Assembly: GCA_903928055.1 (NCBI GenBank)
Contig: CAIYPG010000026.1
Coordinates: 17,079 to 81,078 of the forward strand
Length of the DNA stretch: 64,000 nt
Origin: an uncultured beta proteobacterium
GTDB taxonomy: Bacteria; Pseudomonadota; Gammaproteobacteria; Burkholderiales; SG8-39
Direction of reading: 5' to 3'
Every line of letters starts with the position of its first letter. Position 1 is the first letter of the stretch. Position numbers and translations under genes: made by a program. The notes below the pieces were generated by a model. That model searched no databases and had not been told where the DNA came from. It worked only from the letters and a program-made list of their open reading frames with translations. Below are positions 7,996 to 15,189 of this stretch, one piece after another.

Positions 7996-8745
7996 ATGCC
8001 GTTTTTCCAGAAGGACAGGGACGTACGCCTTCACTACCGCGATGAGAGTTCGGGCTTTCCGCTGTTTGTCATCTATGGCGGCGGACTGAATTCGGCGGTG
8101 ACTTACCCGGTCGGCCCGTTCGATGTATTCGAGGAATTCAAGTCGGAGTACCGCTGCATCTCCATGGACCTGCGCAACTCGCCGGTCGGCCAGAGCACAG
8201 GGCCGCTGGATGCTGACCTCGCCTGGGACGCGCACACCGGAGACCAGCTCGCGCTGCTCGACCACCTCGGGGTGAAGCAGTTCTTCGTGATCGGTTTCTG
8301 CATCGGCAATCCGCTGATCTGGAACCTGCAGAAACATGCCCCGGGGCGCATCGTTGCCGCGGTGTCGGCGCAGCCCAGTGGCATCGATCCCAGGGACCCG
8401 ATGTTCCTGTCACGCAACAACCTCACCAAGTGGGCGCCGGAGTTCATGGCCAAACGGCCGGACGTCAGCAGCGAAGCTGTCGAAAAATTCCTCGAGCGCA
8501 TGTACCGCGGCAAGGAGTTCGTGCTGACGGTGTCCCGCGATTTCGTGCGCAACTGCCAGACCCCGCTGCTGGTGCTGCCCGACGACGTGCCGGCCCATCC
8601 GCTGGCGGTGTCCCTGGAGATGCCGCGTCTCGCCCCCAACGGACAGCAGAGCCTCTATCCGTGGAAGGACACACCGGAAAACATCAGGCTCGCCGTGCGG
8701 CATGTGCGGACGTTCTTCAAGGCAAATCGTCCGGCGGGAATCTGA
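7996..8745 (+). CDS. Alpha/beta-hydrolase-fold protein with Cys nucleophile elbow (paralogue 3)
   Basis: 249 residues; AAAGGAG precedes the ATG. It shares with the copies at 3384 and 5070 the elbow VIGFCIGNP (Cys102), LPDDVPAH, PWKD in place of the G-H motif, and the FFKANRPAG tail. The first Gly-rich loop is YGGGLN instead of PGGGLN. It is the last gene of the plus-strand cluster; an AT-rich 119-bp spacer with TTTTTTATAG follows. The three copies differ at many positions, so they are old duplicates probably acting on related substrates. Confidence 0.8.
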   Translation: MPFFQKDRDVRLHYRDESSGFPLFVIYGGGLNSAVTYPVGPFDVFEEFKSEYRCISMDLRNSPVGQSTGPLDADLAWDAHTGDQLALLDHLGVKQFFVIGFCIGNPLIWNLQKHAPGRIVAAVSAQPSGIDPRDPMFLSRNNLTKWAPEFMAKRPDVSSEAVEKFLERMYRGKEFVLTVSRDFVRNCQTPLLVLPDDVPAHPLAVSLEMPRLAPNGQQSLYPWKDTPENIRLAVRHVRTFFKANRPAGI

Positions 8746-8864
8746 TGGCTACAGGCTCGAATGCCTTCAGCTCATTCCATCTTGGTGATCACAATTCCAC
8801 TGTGAATACTTATGGATTGTTTTTTATAGTTCTATTTTGATAATTATTTATCCGGGATAGCCCC

Positions 8865-10226
8865 TTACGTTCCCCTGAAGGCTGATCCTGAATCATTGGT
8901 TGGCGTGGTCAGCAGGCACCGGGGAAACTCGACCCGGACATGCAGCCCCCTGCCGTCGGGACCATCGGACAATTCGATACTTGCCCCGTGGCGCTGGACC
9001 AGCCGCTGGACAATTGCCAGGCCAAGCCCGCTGCCTTCAATGCCACCGCCGACGCCGCGATAGAAGCGATTGAATACCCGCTTCCGGTCGTCGGGCGCAA
9101 TGCCCGGACCGTTGTCCTCGACGCCGAGCACGGCACGGTCACCATGGCCATTCACCCGGACCTCAACCTTGCCGCCCTCCGGGGTATACCGGATGGCATT
9201 GTCCACCAGATTCCTGATCAGGATCCGGATGGCGTCCGGATACCCGTTGATCCGAACATCGGGCTCGGCAGACAGGTCCAGATTGATTCTCCTGGCCAAT
9301 GCGCCGGCCATGCATTCGGACACAACCTGATCGGCAAACTCCGACAGGTACAGCGGTTCCGGGCTATCGATGAAGGCTTCCGGCTCGGTCCTGGCCAGCG
9401 CAAGCAACTGCTTCACGAGGTGCTTTACGCGCTCCGAGCCGCCCCTCAATGCCGCAAATGCGGCCGCCCGCGCGTCCTCAGACTGGGCCCGCTCCGCAAT
9501 CTGTATCTGCAGCCCCACCGCCGTGATCGGGGTCCGCAGTTCGTGCGCGGCATCGGCGATGAACGAGCGCTGCAGGCGCATGGCGTGATCCAGTCTTCCG
9601 ATCAGCTCGTTCACCGCGGCAACGAGCGGCATCACTTCGCTGGGAACCGGTGCCACGTTGATCGGCCTCAATTCATCGACCGAACTGCTCCTCACCTCGG
9701 AAGCAATCCGGTTCAATGGCGCCAGGCCCCGCCCCACCGCCACCCACACCAGCACAATTAATATCGGAAACAGCCCCAGCAGCGGCAGCATTGCCCGCAT
9801 GGCCATGTCTTTCGCCAGTTCTTCGCGAACAACACGCGATTGCGCAAGCTGGATGAGGTTGTCGCCAACCTGTTTCCGATAGACCCGCCACGAAGCCGTC
9901 TCGGTGTAGACCGTCGAGAAGCCGGGCTCGATGACGACGGGCACTTCGGTCTCCTCGTTGGAGATGTAGACCCGGTTGCCCTTGTTGTCCCAGATCTGCA
10001 CGACCACATCCCCGATTTCAGGCGAGGCACTGAACGCATGGGAATAATTGCTTCTGGCGGTGAATCCTTCAGCCGGAAATCCTGCCGCCATCTGCTGCAA
10101 CTGAAAATCGAAGATGCTCCGGGCCTGGCTCCTGGCACGACTGTAGACGGCCCAGATGCCGAGCACCGCACTCAGTGTCAGCACCAGGAGCAGCCATACC
10201 AGCAGATACTTCCGGATGGATTTCAT
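8865..10226 (-). CDS. QseC/PmrB-like sensor histidine kinase
   Basis: 453 residues. Two membrane segments (~8-28 and ~146-166) bracket a periplasmic sensor domain containing DVVVQIWDNKGNRVYIS, typical of QseC-type kinases. A HAMP-like region is followed by the H-box DAAHELRTP with His228, the N-box LVDNAIRYTPEGG, G1 DNGPGIAPDD and G2 GSGLGLAIVQRL. It autophosphorylates and passes phosphate to the regulator encoded immediately upstream (ATGA overlap at 10223-10226). The signal is unknown. The neighbouring divergent porin is a plausible target. TctE-type kinases that control Bug systems are related, but the sensor domain here looks closer to QseC. Confidence 0.9.
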   Translation of the reverse strand: MKSIRKYLLVWLLLVLTLSAVLGIWAVYSRARSQARSIFDFQLQQMAAGFPAEGFTARSNYSHAFSASPEIGDVVVQIWDNKGNRVYISNEETEVPVVIEPGFSTVYTETASWRVYRKQVGDNLIQLAQSRVVREELAKDMAMRAMLPLLGLFPILIVLVWVAVGRGLAPLNRIASEVRSSSVDELRPINVAPVPSEVMPLVAAVNELIGRLDHAMRLQRSFIADAAHELRTPITAVGLQIQIAERAQSEDARAAAFAALRGGSERVKHLVKQLLALARTEPEAFIDSPEPLYLSEFADQVVSECMAGALARRINLDLSAEPDVRINGYPDAIRILIRNLVDNAIRYTPEGGKVEVRVNGHGDRAVLGVEDNGPGIAPDDRKRVFNRFYRGVGGGIEGSGLGLAIVQRLVQRHGASIELSDGPDGRGLHVRVEFPRCLLTTPTNDSGSAFRGT

Positions 10227-10885
10227 GGTTCCCTGGGCAGGGTGTAGCCGACGCCGCGAACATTCTTGATGAGCCGTTGCCCGAGTTTTCTGCGCAGGTT
10301 GTGGATGTAGACCTCGACCGTGTTGCTGTCAGACTCCTGCCCCCAGCCATACAGCTTCTGCTCCAGTTGGGCCCGCGAATAAACCATGCCCGGTCGAGAG
10401 GCCAGGACTTCCAGCAGGGAGAATTCGTTCGGCGACAAGGTAAGGGCGGCATCATCGAACTCCACGCGACGCGTGACGGGATCGAGCATCAGCGCACCCA
10501 CCCGGATGACGGACCGTGCCCTGCCGGCCCTCCTGCGCATCACCGCGCGGATTCTTGCTGACAGTTCATCCAGGTCAAAGGGTTTCCCGATGTAATCGTC
10601 CGCCCCCGCATCCAGAACCTCGATCCGGCTGGCCACTGCGTCCCTTGCTGTCAACACCAGCACCGGCACGTCAAGTCCCTTGCTCCTGATCGACTTCAGT
10701 ACCTGGACACCGTCCCGCCTCGGCAATCCGAGGTCGAGGAGCACGCAATCGTATTCGCCGCCGTCCATCGCCAGTTCGGCGGCGACGCCGTCGCGCACCC
10801 AGTCAACGGCGAAACAGTCCTGCCGCAGCCCCTGGCAGACGCTGTCACCAATCATCCGGTCGTCCTCGATCAACAGCAGTCGCAT
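10223..10885 (-). CDS. OmpR/PhoB-family response regulator (QseB/PmrA-like)
   Basis: 220 residues from the ATG at 10885; an upstream ATG at 10921 would add 12 residues before the conserved MRLLLIEDD. The receiver domain has the acidic pair at 8-9, the phosphoacceptor Asp51 in LLDLGLPRRDG, and a Lys in YIGKPFDLDEL. The C-terminal winged helix contains NEFSLLEVLASRPG and ends in GVGYTLPRE. Its stop overlaps the kinase start by four bases, so the two are translationally coupled. A CTTAAG-N5-CTTAAG site lies 42 bp upstream and is a likely autoregulatory operator. Confidence 0.92.
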   Translation of the reverse strand: MRLLLIEDDRMIGDSVCQGLRQDCFAVDWVRDGVAAELAMDGGEYDCVLLDLGLPRRDGVQVLKSIRSKGLDVPVLVLTARDAVASRIEVLDAGADDYIGKPFDLDELSARIRAVMRRRAGRARSVIRVGALMLDPVTRRVEFDDAALTLSPNEFSLLEVLASRPGMVYSRAQLEQKLYGWGQESDSNTVEVYIHNLRRKLGQRLIKNVRGVGYTLPREP

Positions 10886-11193
10886 GGCACTCCCTGTCAA
10901 TGCACGCGTGATTCTGTCCATCGGCCCTTAAGAAAAACTTAAGAAATGAACCTTAGGCTGGCGGAGCCCAAACGTTGCAGGCCGGTGGTCGGGCATGCCG
11001 GACATCATACATTTGCTGCCAATGTAAAACACCGTACGAAGGAGGAATTTCGCCGATAGCACTGTTCACATCAACGATTCAGGTTGCATGACTGAGTTAT
11101 GGAGACCGGATGGGAAATCCCTTTCCCGACAAGCCCTTCCGGGTGGCCTCCGCAATCATCAGCAAACCCAGACAAAACAAGAGGAGAAACTCA
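10886..11193. other. Divergent promoter region between response regulator and porin
   Basis: About 308 bp containing the PmrA/QseB-like box at 10927-10943. The porin start is set by the GAGGAGA before 11194. A second purine-rich GAAGGAGGAA near 11039 has no start codon behind it. No other gene is recognised. The regulator probably controls one or both flanking transcripts. Confidence 0.5.
10927..10943. promoter_or_regulatory. PmrA/QseB-type direct-repeat operator
   Basis: CTTAAG-AAAAA-CTTAAG: two perfect half-sites spaced by 11 bp, the arrangement bound by PmrA/QseB-type regulators. A degenerate third half-site CCTTAGG follows at 10951. It sits between the regulator and the divergent porin. 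Confidence 0.65.
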
Positions 11194-12315
11194 ATGAAGC
11201 AGAAATTAATGGCAGTTGCAGTGGCAGGTGCCCTGTCGGTCCCAGGCATCAGCGCGGCGCAGGTCACGGTCTCGGGCAAGTTCGGCATCCAATTGACGAA
11301 CATCAGCATTGGCGATGCCCTGCCGTTTCGATCCACGTTCCACAAGAGCACCACGATAGTCAACGACAACGCCAGCATCATCCGCTTTGCGGCGCGCGAA
11401 GACTTGGGCGGCGGCATGGAAGCCTTCGGCCAGTACGAACTGCGTCCGATGATGGAAAACGGCGGCAGCGCCACGGCAGGTGTTCTGGATGTCGGCAGCA
11501 AGACCGGCGTTCACTTCGTCGGTCTGCGCAGCAAGGCCTGGGGCAGCATCCGCGCCGGTACGGACGTGACCTATGCAGACCGCGGATCCGGGCTTACCAC
11601 CAGTGCTTCCCAGCACTACTCCACCAGCGGCTCGCAAGCCTATGTGATGCTGGGCGGCACGGGGGTTTCGTTTTCCTCCAGTCGCCAGCAGAACATGATC
11701 ATTTACGATACCCCTGACTTCAACGGCTTCAAGGCGACCGGGATGTGGTCCTCCAATCCCAACGGCCTGGATGCCGATCTGGCGAACGCCGGCCGTGCCG
11801 GCCGTGCCTGGTATCTGTTCCCGGAATACAACTTCGGTTCCGGTCGCGTTGGCTACAAGTACGCCGACATCAAGGACGACCAACTGACGTGGGACCTGAA
11901 GGCCAACGGCATCTGGGCTGAAATCACGATCGCCGGAATCGAAACGGGTTTCACCTACTCCAAGATCAAGGCAAAAAGCCCGGTCACCGGTGCCGACATC
12001 ATTGACGTTAACAAGTGGCTGATCCCGGTGCGTTACCGCTTTGGCAACAGCGTTGTCGGTTTCACCTACAGCAAGTCGGGCGACGACAAGGTGCAGGCCG
12101 GCGACCAGTCCGCCACGCACACGATGTTGTCCTACAACTACAACTTCTCGAAGCGTACCAGCCTGGGCGTGAGCTACGTCAAGATGAACAATGCATCTGG
12201 CGCAGCACTGGACATCACGTCCACCACAACGAGCGGCTATGCAGGCACCAATGCATCGGCCGGCCTGGGCGAAGACCAGCGCCTGATCGCGCTGTCGCTG
12301 AACCACACGTTCTGA
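11194..12315 (+). CDS. General porin, Burkholderiales type
   Basis: 373 residues from the ATG at 11194, preceded by GAGGAGA. The signal peptide ends GISAAQ, and the mature chain starts VTVSGKFGIQLTN as in gram-negative porin family (Porin_4) trimers. Alternating beta strands run throughout. The loop and strand FAAREDLGGGMEAFGQYE is characteristic, and the chain ends LSLNHTF with the terminal Phe needed for BAM-mediated outer-membrane insertion. It would form a diffusion channel for small hydrophilic solutes, possibly anionic. Its gene is divergent from the two-component system and closed by a strong terminator. Confidence 0.93.
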   Translation: MKQKLMAVAVAGALSVPGISAAQVTVSGKFGIQLTNISIGDALPFRSTFHKSTTIVNDNASIIRFAAREDLGGGMEAFGQYELRPMMENGGSATAGVLDVGSKTGVHFVGLRSKAWGSIRAGTDVTYADRGSGLTTSASQHYSTSGSQAYVMLGGTGVSFSSSRQQNMIIYDTPDFNGFKATGMWSSNPNGLDADLANAGRAGRAWYLFPEYNFGSGRVGYKYADIKDDQLTWDLKANGIWAEITIAGIETGFTYSKIKAKSPVTGADIIDVNKWLIPVRYRFGNSVVGFTYSKSGDDKVQAGDQSATHTMLSYNYNFSKRTSLGVSYVKMNNASGAALDITSTTTSGYAGTNASAGLGEDQRLIALSLNHTF

Positions 12316-12357
12316 TTGAAACGACCTGCCCGGAGCGCCCGCTCCGGTGCTATTGGC

Positions 12358-12386
12358 ACGGGCATCCTCGGATGCCCGTTTTTTTC
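12358..12386 (+). terminator. Intrinsic terminator of the porin gene
   Basis: Perfect 10-bp stem ACGGGCATCC / GGATGCCCGT with a two-base loop and seven T, 43 bp past the porin stop. Confidence 0.92.
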
Positions 12387-12425
12387 GGCCGGGAAAATGG
12401 CCCTTTTAAATGGAATTCAAATCAC

Positions 12426-13013
12426 ATGATCAGGCACATCGGAATTGCATTGCTGTTACCGGCTGCCATCGCGCTCATGACGGCATGCGCAGTTGGTGCG
12501 AACAAGGAAAGCCCGCCCAAGACAGAGGCCGCCGGCGGATTACGCGCTCCGGCCACCGCCCCGGCACAACGCGCGGTCGCGCCTGTTGCCACACCCCAGC
12601 CCGCTCCCGCCGTCGCAAAGCCCGCAACACAACCGGTCAATGCAGCCCCCACACTGGATGACCCGAAAAGCATTCTGTCCCGGCGCAGTGTCTATTACGC
12701 ACTCGACAAGGCTGACGTGGAAGCGGAATTCCGGCCCCTGATCGAGGCCCACGCCAGATACCTGGGCGCACACCCGATGCAGAAAATCACGATCCAGGGC
12801 AATTGCGACGAGCGTGGCAGCCGCGAATACAACATTGCGCTCGGCAAGCGACGAGCCGAGGGCGTCATGAACATGCTCAAACTGCTCGGCGTGAAAGCGG
12901 ACCAGATGGAGGTCATCAGCTTTGGCGAGGAAAAGCCCAAAGCGGCCGGGCATGACGAAGCATCATGGTCCGAAAATCGGCGCAGCGACATCGTCTACCA
13001 GCGCTCTCCGTAG
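12426..13013 (+). CDS. Pal/OmpA-family peptidoglycan-associated lipoprotein-like protein
   Basis: 195 residues from the ATG at 12426. The N-terminus is a lipoprotein-type signal with a hydrophobic core and Cys in ALMTAC; the residue at -3 is Met, so the lipobox is imperfect. A Pro/Ala-rich linker (~25-75) follows. The C-terminal OmpA/Pal domain has GNCDERGSREYN, LGKRRAEGV, FGEEKPKAAGHDEASW and NRRSDIVY, all close to Pal. It probably anchors the outer membrane to peptidoglycan via diaminopimelate. The rest of the tol-pal cluster is absent, so it may be a second Pal-like copy. Confidence 0.88.
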   Translation: MIRHIGIALLLPAAIALMTACAVGANKESPPKTEAAGGLRAPATAPAQRAVAPVATPQPAPAVAKPATQPVNAAPTLDDPKSILSRRSVYYALDKADVEAEFRPLIEAHARYLGAHPMQKITIQGNCDERGSREYNIALGKRRAEGVMNMLKLLGVKADQMEVISFGEEKPKAAGHDEASWSENRRSDIVYQRSP

Positions 13014-13052
13014 GCCCGCAGCGCTTCACTGCACATGCCGCACGGAGAAAGC

Positions 13053-13337
13053 CTACTTCTTCACTTTAACGCCCTTCCAGAACGCAATGTGGTCCTTGAT
13101 GTTCTTTGCGGCCGGCTTGGGGTCGGGGTAGTACCAGGCGGCATCCTTGTTCACCTGGCCGTCCACCACCACGTCGTAATAGCTGGCGGTGCCCTTCCAC
13201 GGGCAGACGGTGTGTGTGTCGCTGGGACGGAAGTTTTCCCTGCGAATCGCCCCTGGCGGAAAGTAGATGTTGTTTTCCACTGTCTCGAACACCGCGCTCT
13301 CGGCGATGACGGCCTTGTTCCAGGTTGCCTTGGGCAT
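13053..13337 (-). CDS. DUF427 domain protein
   Basis: 94 residues. The compact DUF427 pattern is present, with VIAESAVFETVENNIYFPP and the hallmark CPWKGTASYYDVVVDG, ending DHIAFWKGVKV. The function of the family is unestablished. Its single-domain members are small cytosolic beta-rich proteins. The start lies after an AGGAGG (GAAGGAGGTAACC on the coding strand). The DUF1223 gene upstream on the same strand ends 46 bp before this start, so they may be co-transcribed. Confidence 0.9.
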   Translation of the reverse strand: MPKATWNKAVIAESAVFETVENNIYFPPGAIRRENFRPSDTHTVCPWKGTASYYDVVVDGQVNKDAAWYYPDPKPAAKNIKDHIAFWKGVKVKK

Positions 13338-13383
13338 GGTTACCTCCTTCGAATTGGGATTCGGAACGTTCGGTTGGGTGCCG

Positions 13384-14166
13384 TCAGCCGCACACCTTCA
13401 ACGCCGTCGCCTGCAGCACGTCCGGGCTGCCGGCTTCCTGCACGAACGCCGCAACACCGAGGTTCGCGCGGTGCCACTGCGGATCCAGGGCGATGGTACG
13501 CGACAGCCCTGCCGTGCCTGCGGAGAACTCCACCGGCCCGAGCCACTGACGCACCACATAATCATGATGCAGTGTCACGCCGCGATTCTCGCCCGCCTTC
13601 ACGTCGCTGGTCAGCGCGCTTTCGTACACAGCCACATAGGCCTGCGGAAGCACCGCCTTCGCACCGGGTTTCACCTGGAAAGTCGCGTTCACGCCCAGCC
13701 GGCCATCAGCCTGCTGCGTGAGCGCGATGCGGATCGCAGCGCGCGCCGGGCGGGCATTGATCGCGGCGACAGCCTCCCGAAGTTTCGGCTCCGAGGACCA
13801 GTCGCGGAACTCGCGCAGATTGAGGAAGATGCCCGGCGTATAGACGACCTTGCCATTGGCGAGCTTCGTGATCGCATTCTGGCGCTCGGAAAAGCGCGCA
13901 TCGGCGAATCTGTCCTTCCAGCCGATGTAGTCCCAGTAATTGACGTGCAACGCGAGCGGAATGAGGCTGTTCGGCGCATTCGCCGACCCGATCGAACGCA
14001 GCCAGGCATCCGCCGGCGGGCAACTGTCACAGCCTTCCGATGTATACAACTCCAACAGCGCCACGCTGTGTTCCGGGCTTTGCTTCACGCATGCCGCCTG
14101 CGCCGCAGCCAGGCCGGGCAGCAAAGCGGTAATAATGCTTATCAATAATGCGAAAAAATGTTTCAT
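13384..14166 (-). CDS. DUF1223 secreted thioredoxin-fold protein
   Basis: 260 residues from the ATG at 14166; an ATG two codons upstream is also possible. The signal peptide MKHFFALLISIITALLPG ends near AAAQA. The DUF1223 signature ELYTSEGCDSCPPADAWL carries a CxxC that resembles a thioredoxin active site. YWDYIGWKDRFADARFSERQ and TPGIFLN follow. The family is exported and probably redox-related, but its reaction is unknown. It precedes the DUF427 gene on the same strand and is divergent from nasT, with about 120 bp between them. Confidence 0.9.
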   Translation of the reverse strand: MKHFFALLISIITALLPGLAAAQAACVKQSPEHSVALLELYTSEGCDSCPPADAWLRSIGSANAPNSLIPLALHVNYWDYIGWKDRFADARFSERQNAITKLANGKVVYTPGIFLNLREFRDWSSEPKLREAVAAINARPARAAIRIALTQQADGRLGVNATFQVKPGAKAVLPQAYVAVYESALTSDVKAGENRGVTLHHDYVVRQWLGPVEFSAGTAGLSRTIALDPQWHRANLGVAAFVQEAGSPDVLQATALKVCG

Positions 14167-14288
14167 GCCCATTGGTCGCTGTTTGCGCGCAGTCCTTACA
14201 ATCGTGAATGGAAGCCGGCAAGTTGGCATGCAGGTTGCGCCTGATTGCGGTGTGGGCAAAGCGGGAAATGAGCGGGAAGTAAATTCTG

Positions 14289-14864
14289 ATGCTGCGCGTG
14301 CTATTGGTCGATGATTCTCCGGAGCGAACCGCCATCCTGCGCACTGCGCTGGAGCAGGCCGGTTATCTGGTCGCGGCCGTGCTGGAATCGCCGCTGACGC
14401 TGCTCAAAGCGGTGGATTCACTGCTGCCGGACATCATCATCATCGACACCGAATCCCCGTCCCGCGACGTGCTGGAACACGTGGTGATGGTGACCCGCGA
14501 CCAGCCTCGCCCGATTGTCATGTTTTCCAGCGACAACACCCCGGACTCGATCCGCGATGCGGTGCGCGCCGGCGTGTCGGCCTATGTCGTCGACGGGCTG
14601 GAGGGCGCGCGCGTCAAATCCATCGTCGATGTCGCGGTGGCGCGCTTTGATGAATACCAGAAGATCGTCGCCGAACTGGCCGAGGCCAACCTGAAGCTCT
14701 CCGAGCGCAAGCTGGTGGACAAGGCCAAGGGCATCCTCATGAAAAGCCGCAACCTGTCCGAGGACGAGGCGTATCACGCACTGCGCAAGATGGCGATGAG
14801 CCGGAAAAAACGCCTCGGCGAAATCGCCAGGAACGTCATCGACCTGGCCGATTTCATCGGCTGA
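14289..14864 (+). CDS. nasT: NasT-like ANTAR antitermination response regulator
   Basis: 191 residues. The N-terminal receiver has the acidic pair LLVDDSP at 8-9 and an acceptor Asp53 in IIIDTES. A coiled linker (~125-140) leads to the ANTAR RNA-binding domain, with ERKLVDKAKGILMKSRNLSE and EDEAYHALRKMAMSRKKRL. In NasT/NasR systems this domain binds tandem hexaloop hairpins in the leader of nitrate operons and prevents termination. Exactly such a leader lies between this gene and nrtA. The usual partner NasS, a cytoplasmic nitrate sensor that sequesters NasT, is not in the window. Confidence 0.9.
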   Translation: MLRVLLVDDSPERTAILRTALEQAGYLVAAVLESPLTLLKAVDSLLPDIIIIDTESPSRDVLEHVVMVTRDQPRPIVMFSSDNTPDSIRDAVRAGVSAYVVDGLEGARVKSIVDVAVARFDEYQKIVAELAEANLKLSERKLVDKAKGILMKSRNLSEDEAYHALRKMAMSRKKRLGEIARNVIDLADFIG

Positions 14865-14945
14865 TCCGGGACCGGACACACCCCCGCAGCGCTGCCGCCG
14901 AAATCCTCCGCTCGCCGCCACAACGCGGTGCGGACACGTCCATGG

Positions 14946-14962
14946 TGCACCGCAACAGTGCG
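14946..14962. promoter_or_regulatory. Candidate NtrC binding site
   Basis: TGCACC-GCAAC-AGTGCG matches the NtrC consensus TGCACC-N5-GGTGCA at 10 of 12 specified bases. It lies about 105 bp upstream of the sigma-54 promoter, a suitable enhancer distance. This is only a pattern match. Confidence 0.4.
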
Positions 14963-15051
14963 CCTGCCCGCCTTTTTCCCGCCAGCCACTTTCTCCGGGA
15001 ATCCATAACAACACCAAAGGCTTACCTGCCCCACGCCGGTTGACGGGGCTA

Positions 15052-15066
15052 TGGCACGGCGCTTGC
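15052..15066 (+). promoter_or_regulatory. Sigma-54 (RpoN) promoter of the nas operon
   Basis: TGGCACG-GCGC-TTGC gives an intact -24 GG and -12 GC with the required ten bases between them. The consensus is TGGCACG-N4-TTGCW; only the last base differs. The predicted transcript start is near 15077, directly at the foot of the first leader hairpin. Confidence 0.82.
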
Positions 15067-15077
15067 GAGAAGTATCC

Positions 15078-15180
15078 CAAGGTCCAACGAAGGACCCTTG
15101 TGAACAATGGCGTTCACCACTGCGGAGGGAAGTCGCGTCGTCTGCGATCCCTTCCGTTGCGGTGAGCGCCATTTTTTTTG
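15078..15180 (+). promoter_or_regulatory. ANTAR-responsive attenuator leader (P1, P2 and overlapping terminator)
   Basis: P1 is GGTCC-AACGAA-GGACC (15081-15096), extended by CAA/TTG around a bulged C. P2 is GTGAAC-AATGGC-GTTCAC (15100-15117). Both loops are six bases with A at position 1 and G at position 4, the ANTAR target consensus. P2 shares bases 15106-15117 with the 5' arm of a long terminator stem (15107-15129 pairing with 15150-15172), followed by eight T. Formation of P2 and of the terminator are therefore mutually exclusive. The nrtA ribosome binding site GGAGA begins at the end of the T run. Confidence 0.88.
15107..15179 (+). terminator. Regulated intrinsic terminator upstream of nrtA
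   Basis: Arms ATGGCGTTCACC and GGTGAGCGCCAT, extended inward by CGGAGGG / CCCTTCCG, give a stem of more than 20 pairs with few mismatches, followed by TTTTTTTT. It is expected to block nas transcription unless NasT stabilises hairpin P2. Confidence 0.88.
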
Positions 15181-15189
15181 GAGAAACGC

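Noticed and set aside
14865..15050. An additional ANTAR hairpin upstream of the sigma-54 promoter
   Set aside because: Hairpins such as GCCCC...GGGGC near 15028 lack the six-base A1/G4 loop and lie upstream of the predicted transcript start.
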